DNA from: Apostichopus japonicus
Taxonomy: Eukaryota; Echinodermata; Holothuroidea; Aspidochirotida; Stichopodidae
Direction: 5' to 3'
NCBI RefSeq assembly: GCF_037975245.1
Contig: NC_092572.1
Location: 4,919,501-4,983,500 of the forward strand
Length of the DNA: 64,000 nt
The notes below the pieces were generated by a model. The model saw only the letters and a list, made by a program, of their open reading frames with translations. It made no database searches and was not told where the DNA came from. Position numbers and translations under genes: made by a program. The stretch's first letter is position 1. Each line of letters begins with the position of its first letter. Shown piece after piece: positions 59,697 to 64,000 of the stretch.

Positions 59697-59894
59697 CTTC
59701 TTTTTCCGAGTCATGGATGCCTATCCAGGCGTATTCATACCCTATGTTGGCTTCATATAGAATGGCATATACTTCAGTATTCTCCTCTTCGTTGTCAATG
59801 TGCACGAGGTGACCATTGTTGGATAAATTGTGGCATCTATCTACTGCTTCAGACCAGGTTAGCTTATAGTTACTAATCCAGTACATCGATTGGT
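59697..59894 (-). CDS. Lectin gene C, CTLD exon 1
   Basis: Same length (198 nt), phase and splice sites as the gene B exon at 32651-32848. Shares DQSMYWISNY, HLVHIDNEEEN and WIGIHDSEKE, with differences concentrated in the middle (AILYEANIGYEYA). One canonical Cys (DRCHNL). Strong conservation of the framework suggests the exon is under selection. Confidence 0.85.
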
Positions 59895-60424
59895 CTGTTC
59901 CAGTCATTAGTCAGTCGTTATCAAAGGGAGAGAGAAAAATGAAAAGGAATGACATAAAGAATCACCACTCCATGTTTTCCTTCGCATCTATGTGCTGTTA
60001 AATATTGTTATCAATTCTACTAAAATAAAAATATAAATTAAAAGGTAAATATTGTAAGTTCACCAATATAATATATCGGTACAAGAAGTTCACACATATT
60101 GATTACAATACTGTAAGTATTGTAGTGACAGTATTGCATCTCAATTTACTACAAATTTCGTCAATACTGATCTTATATTAATAGTTGGCTAGGATAATTT
60201 TAATAATTTTTTTAAAATCAGTCACCGGTTGAAAATGACAAAGCTAAAGAGTACCGTATTTCACGACATTCAAAAAAGGTTACAATGTAATTTTCCTAAA
60301 AACAACTGTTATGCAATGTAACAGTAAAGCAGACTAAGACTAATTGAGATATAAAAAACAATATTTGACAGCTGGAGGAGGCATGAATCAACTCTAGATA
60401 CGAGATCATATTCTTACTTTATAT

Positions 60425-60560
60425 GTATAGATATGTATAGATAAATAGATATATATATATATATATATAAATATAGATATATATAGATATATATATATAT
60501 ACAGATATAGATATATATAAATATATATATACACATATACATATATATATATATATTTGA
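60425..60560. repeat. TA/AGATATA simple repeat
   Basis: Irregular atatagat/tatata runs; long open frames here are low-complexity artefacts. Confidence 0.9.
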
Positions 60561-60690
60561 AATTGAAGTGAATTGGAAAATCCAGTACAGTGAAAAAACT
60601 TCCAGCCTCCACCGGGATTCAAACCTATGGACCTATGGCTATGGACCCTGATTGTATGTCCAGAACTTCGAAAGCGGCAAGGATATATAA
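60560..60690 (-). mobile_element. tRNA-derived SINE, degraded copy
   Basis: Shares gaattggaaaat, acttccagcctccacc, a B-box-like ggtttgaatcc (inverse of ggattcaaacc) and ctgattgtatgtccaga with 40200-40372. The A box is lost. Confidence 0.6.
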
Positions 60691-61174
60691 ATATGACAAT
60701 GTACGTAAATATCAATTGTTTCCGAATCAAAGAAATCACGTATCTTGAGGTTAATTTGTCCGGTTTTGGCCCGGTTTGTTACAATAAGAAAAACATACAG
60801 TTATAACATATAGTCTACTTGCAATAGCCAAACATATACTTTCCAAAGCATTAATACAAATAGATAGGGCCACAGTCGAACTGCTCTTTGACCTGTTCAG
60901 ATAATGTATGCCACTTCGTGTATTGAAGAAGTAGAGATTCCGAAAAAAAAATCTAACACGTGTTTCCTGTTTAGTTATTCTTTGTTTCAATATCAATTAT
61001 TTTTCAGAAGACGTTTTGATAAAAGTAGACACCTCCACTAGTGCAGTGATTAATGAAAAAGATCGTCATCTTCAATAAATGAACGACAAATTAATTAAAC
61101 CCGCTTGCAGGTCTACCTTTGGAGATTGATATCAAAATTCCAGTCTTTGCATGCTACATTTAATCTTGTTTTAC

Positions 61175-61328
61175 CTCCTTTCTGGTAGGCCTCGTGTTGT
61201 TGATATAGTACAAACGTTAATGACATATCGCAAAATTCTGCTCCGTTTTCCTTGTTTCTGTCAATCAGCAGATACCCGAGATAACAAAATACAGCTAATA
61301 CAATATGTAGTGTTGCATGAGTCTGCAT
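61175..61328 (-). CDS. Lectin gene C, N-terminal exon (putative signal peptide)
   Basis: ATG at 61328, 51 codons plus one base, phase-1 donor GTAAAA. The start MQTHATLHIVLAVFCYLGYL is hydrophobic like a signal peptide, followed by about 30 polar residues. Spliced to 59894 it gives a secreted single-CTLD protein of about 175 residues with no stalk. Alternatively this exon is spurious and the CTLD exons belong to gene D, whose own CTLD exon is truncated. Exon composition cannot decide. Confidence 0.45.
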
Positions 61329-61861
61329 TGTTTTATCACGAGGAGGTAACCACTAGTGTAACATGAGCGATGCCAAGCTATGTTAATAACCTAATATTAC
61401 AATGATATTAATCAATCATATAGACACCATGTAACACTAACTACCTGCTCGCATCGTACCCATCCCAACCCACACTCTCTGATACCAAAGTCTCCTGGTT
61501 TGTTATTACACTTGTCGTGGAAACATTTTCCCTATGTACTGTGTACGTAAGGTGATGATTGAGGTATAATAGAAAGGATCAATGTACTATGCAACAAGGC
61601 TTGTATTAATCATATAACATCCTAAAATATAAACACAGTAGAAAGCACGTGATTATTTCTTATTGAAGCAACAGTACGGTTGCGTATGCAAACTGGTGTA
61701 TTGGCTCCATTTGATTTTAATGGTAACCAAAGTAGCAGTAACAAAATATTGAAAGTAGCTTGTCAACAGAGATGCTTGACTTGTAAATTTATGAAGGAGA
61801 AATACTAACTTCATCAAATATTTCCTTCCTTTGTATAAAATTATCATCTTCCGTTGCTATG
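61329..61861. other. Upstream region of gene C
   Basis: No clear TATA box or gene. Confidence 0.4.
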
Positions 61862-61934
61862 ACAACATAATACAAATATTCCAACTACTCAAGAGAAGTA
61901 GCTTTCTTTCACAATTATCAACGGTAGAACTTGA

Positions 61935-63194
61935 TAATAATAATTAATAATTATAATTTATTCTTTTATAGCGCTTTACATCAAAAGAAAGATCTCAAAG
62001 CAGCTTCACAGAAACGCATAAAATAATACAACTTAAAAAATATTACAGCCTAAAAATATTAGTCTAAAAATATTGCATCCTAAGAATTACAGAAATAAAT
62101 AACTTTAACAATAATTATTTAAAAACAATAAAATTCAGAAATTAAAGACAAAAGCAATGAAATATGACAGCATACAATAACACTAAAATACAAAACTATT
62201 ACAGCCGAAAATTAGCAACAATAAGACTATCAAAACAAAAATAGAAAATAAATTTCAATATAAAACAATCAAAAGATGGCAAGATGGTAACACAAACAAT
62301 ATGACTGGAAGTTTAAAAAGAATAATACTTTCGAAAAAGGTGAGTTTTAAGGAGTGCCTTAAAAACATTTAATGATGGAGCTGCCCTGATGTCATTGGGG
62401 AGTGCATTCCATAGATCAGGTGCAAAATAGGCAAAGGATCGTGCGCCAAAGCTTTTTTGGGAATCTGCCCGGCTCTAGTCGTATCTCCATATAATCTCTG
62501 CTCCCCTGTCGTGTGCGATTGGCAATCTGCAGGGGCGCTGGAAGAGCCTGGCGACTGATCAGAGAGCCAAGATAGTGAGGGGCAGTGCCATTTATAATAT
62601 TGTAAGTTATGACTAGAGACTTGAATTCGATCCTTGCAGAGACAGGTAACCAATGAAGGTCAATCAATCTGAGTGTGATGTGTTCATGCCTCCTACTCCG
62701 TGTAACCATGCATGCTGCCGAGTTTTGAATCAATTGACGACGTGCCAGTTGCTGTTGCTCAATTCCATAGAGTAAACTATTACAATAATCAAGGTGCGAT
62801 GTAACAAATGCATGAATTAATCTTTCTGTGCTTGTGCGATCTAAGAGCTTACGAATTTTCCCAATACGATACAATGAGTATGATGCTGACTGACAAATTT
62901 TTGAAACATGACTTGACATAGAACTGATTTCATCAAATTGCACTCCTAAATTTCTGACAACGGAAATGGGTTTAACATGAGTAACACCAACTCTGAAACT
63001 AGATATGTCTGTTTGAACTTTTCGGAACTTACTGTGAAAATGAATTACTTCTGTTTTGCTATCATTGAGTACAAGTCGATTTGCTGCCATCCACTCACGA
63101 ATATCATCTATGCATTTTTCAGGTATGAATGTCCAGTCCGATAGATTTTTACACGAAAAATACAGTTGTGTATCATCGGCAAAGAGCATAAGGT
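61935..63194 (-). mobile_element. L2/CR1-like LINE, 5'-truncated, with target duplication
   Basis: Minus-strand element flanked by aacttga on both sides (61928-61934, 63195-63201). Its 3' end has GTAAAGCGCTATAAAA followed by a TTATTA-type tail, typical of L2/CR1 relatives. The 5' end starts within the reverse transcriptase at the catalytic FADD, consistent with aborted target-primed reverse transcription. Confidence 0.8.
62340..63189 (-). pseudogene. Reverse transcriptase C-terminal part of the L2/CR1-like LINE
   Basis: Begins MLFADDTQLYFSCKN (catalytic FADD), then MAANRLVLNDSKTEVIHFHS, LGVQFDE, TSHLDYCNSLLYGI, LQ-like QLIQNSAA and HITLRLIDLHWLPVSARI, all typical of the thumb region of CR1/L2-type reverse transcriptases. 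A frameshift in an A-run near 62453 moves the end (SFAYFAPDLWNALPNDIRAA) to another frame, ending near 62340. No finger or endonuclease region is present. Confidence 0.85.
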
Positions 63195-63570
63195 AACTTG
63201 ACGTATGTGTACCTGTTTACGACTCCTTAACCAAATGAAAAAATCCCTTTCAAAATACGTATGGAACGTATATGTAATTTAACATAGGTCTTTTGTTTAA
63301 GGTCTTTTGTTTAAGGGCAAATAATCATATTGCGCTTTTGATATAGAACTGTGGTTCATCAAAAGAGAAAATGACTAATTTACGTCATCTATATGGCTGC
63401 TATCTATAAAGGTTAACGCATCCTCCTGTTGGACTGATATTTAATCAATTTAACAGTATGTAAACGGATGATATCCCCCCCCCCTCTCCAATCCAATCTC
63501 CCCCCCCCTTCTCCCGCAAAAAAAAAAAATTAAAATAATAATCATACTAAATTGAAATAAATAAATAATC

Positions 63571-63585
63571 GATTGGTCTATTCCA
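63571..63585 (-). pseudogene. Gene D, truncated CTLD exon 1
   Basis: On the minus strand, intron sequence homologous to that before the B and C CTLD exons (tgactta, tgactggaatag) runs into ACCAATCGAT and then stops matching. Only about 10-15 bases of exon remain before unrelated A/T-rich sequence of the duplicated block. The lectin copy was broken here. Confidence 0.6.
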
Positions 63586-63910
63586 GTCATAAGTCAGTCG
63601 TAAAGAAAGAGAGATAGAAAATTGAAAAGGAATGACAAAAAGATTCATATTTCAAGAATTTCCTGTGATCTATTTCTTGATAAATATTGTTATCAATTCT
63701 ACAGAAATAAAAGATTTCAGGATTTCAAGATTTCAAGATTTCAGATTTCAAGATTTCAGTTTACATTGGAATTTAAAACATTGTTAGTTCACAATGATGA
63801 TATTGGTAGAAGAAATGTCCAACAATAACTTTATAAGAAATTAACACATGTTGATTATTATTAAAATTTCTGTCAACGGTAACTTTATATTTATAGTTGG
63901 CTACACTTAC

Positions 63911-64000
63911 TCTTAACACCATCCTCTGTTGTAGAATCGGGTCGTTCAGTTGATTTTGTTGTGTCATGTTGAGCCAATGTATTAATGTGTGTCACATCAG
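63911..64000 (-). CDS. Gene D, stalk exon (cut by window edge)
   Basis: Minus strand, donor GTAAGT after AAGA in phase 1. In that phase it reads DVTHINTLAQHDTTKSTERP, then DSTTEDGVK, aligning with the end of the gene B stalk (DNSTTKERVN). Thr/Ser/Asp-rich, no Cys. The acceptor lies beyond the edge. Confidence 0.55.

Larger units (their letters stand above)
59895..61174 (-). other. Intron of gene C
   Basis: Contains TA/GATA-rich simple sequence (60425-60560) and a SINE-related segment (60560-60690). No stalk or Cys exon like those of genes A and B was found. Confidence 0.5.
61862..63560. repeat. Duplicated block, copy 3, interrupted by a LINE
   Basis: 61862-61934 and 63195-63560 together align with 29566-29980 in the same order, ending in C-rich and A-rich runs. 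The block ends abruptly at about 63560, where lectin intron sequence begins. Confidence 0.75.

Noticed and set aside
60406-60739. Ile/Tyr-rich open frames
   Set aside because: They are artefacts of a TA/GATA simple repeat.
1-64000. CRISPR arrays, bacterial operons, tRNA or rRNA genes
   Set aside because: None seen; tRNA-like boxes occur only within SINE copies, and gene structure is eukaryotic throughout.

Overview
This window is animal nuclear DNA: AT-rich, intron-bearing, full of transposable elements, with no operons or bacterial signals. The mix of small secreted C-type lectins, PIF/Harbinger, CACTG-ended (CMC/EnSpm-like) and hAT elements, L2/CR1-like and L1/Tx1-like LINEs and a tRNA-derived SINE suggests a marine invertebrate deuterostome, perhaps an echinoderm. 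This is inferred from gene style; no species marker was seen.

Host genes. The host signal is a cluster of related C-type lectin genes, all on the minus strand. Gene A (5205 down to 195, continuing off the left edge) has a signal-peptide exon, a Cys-containing exon and a Thr/Ser-rich stalk exon. Gene B (46826 to 32113) appears complete: signal peptide, Cys exon, stalk, and two exons forming one C-type lectin-like domain (CTLD). Gene C (61328 to 58885) has a hydrophobic N-terminal exon and the same CTLD exon pair. Gene D (right edge) has a stalk exon followed by a CTLD exon truncated after about 15 bases. Every internal intron is phase 1, so exons can be shuffled or skipped without breaking frame. 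The Cys exon matches no family I recognise.

Transposon region 5.6-23 kb. A Harbinger-type transposase gene (5877-23014) is split inside its first exon by a 14.9-kb CACTG-ended DNA transposon (6355-21243) flanked by TA on both sides. Removing the element and one TA rejoins the Harbinger reading frame through its first catalytic Asp. The 14.9-kb element carries a zinc-finger transposase pseudogene, a SAM-domain accessory gene with frameshifts, a divergent THAP exon, an inverted duplication of its own promoter, and arrays of about 110 bp near its right end.

Rest of the window. 24-31 kb holds repeats: an LINE fragment, an RNase H fragment of an LTR element, a three-copy duplicated block, and a repeat with a hammerhead-ribozyme motif (30612-30657; a second, weaker copy at 57551-57595). 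The introns of gene B hold nested hAT-type MITEs, tRNA-derived SINE copies and a decayed LINE. A solo LTR (49130-50683) and a second CACTG-ended element (52261-57522), carrying antisense remains of the SAM-gene relative, lie between genes B and C. A 5'-truncated L2/CR1-like LINE (61935-63194) sits in a duplicated block whose paralogue at 29.6 kb preserves the empty site.

Limits: exon calls rest on splice consensus, phase and paralogue comparison by eye. No alignment, search or folding was run.
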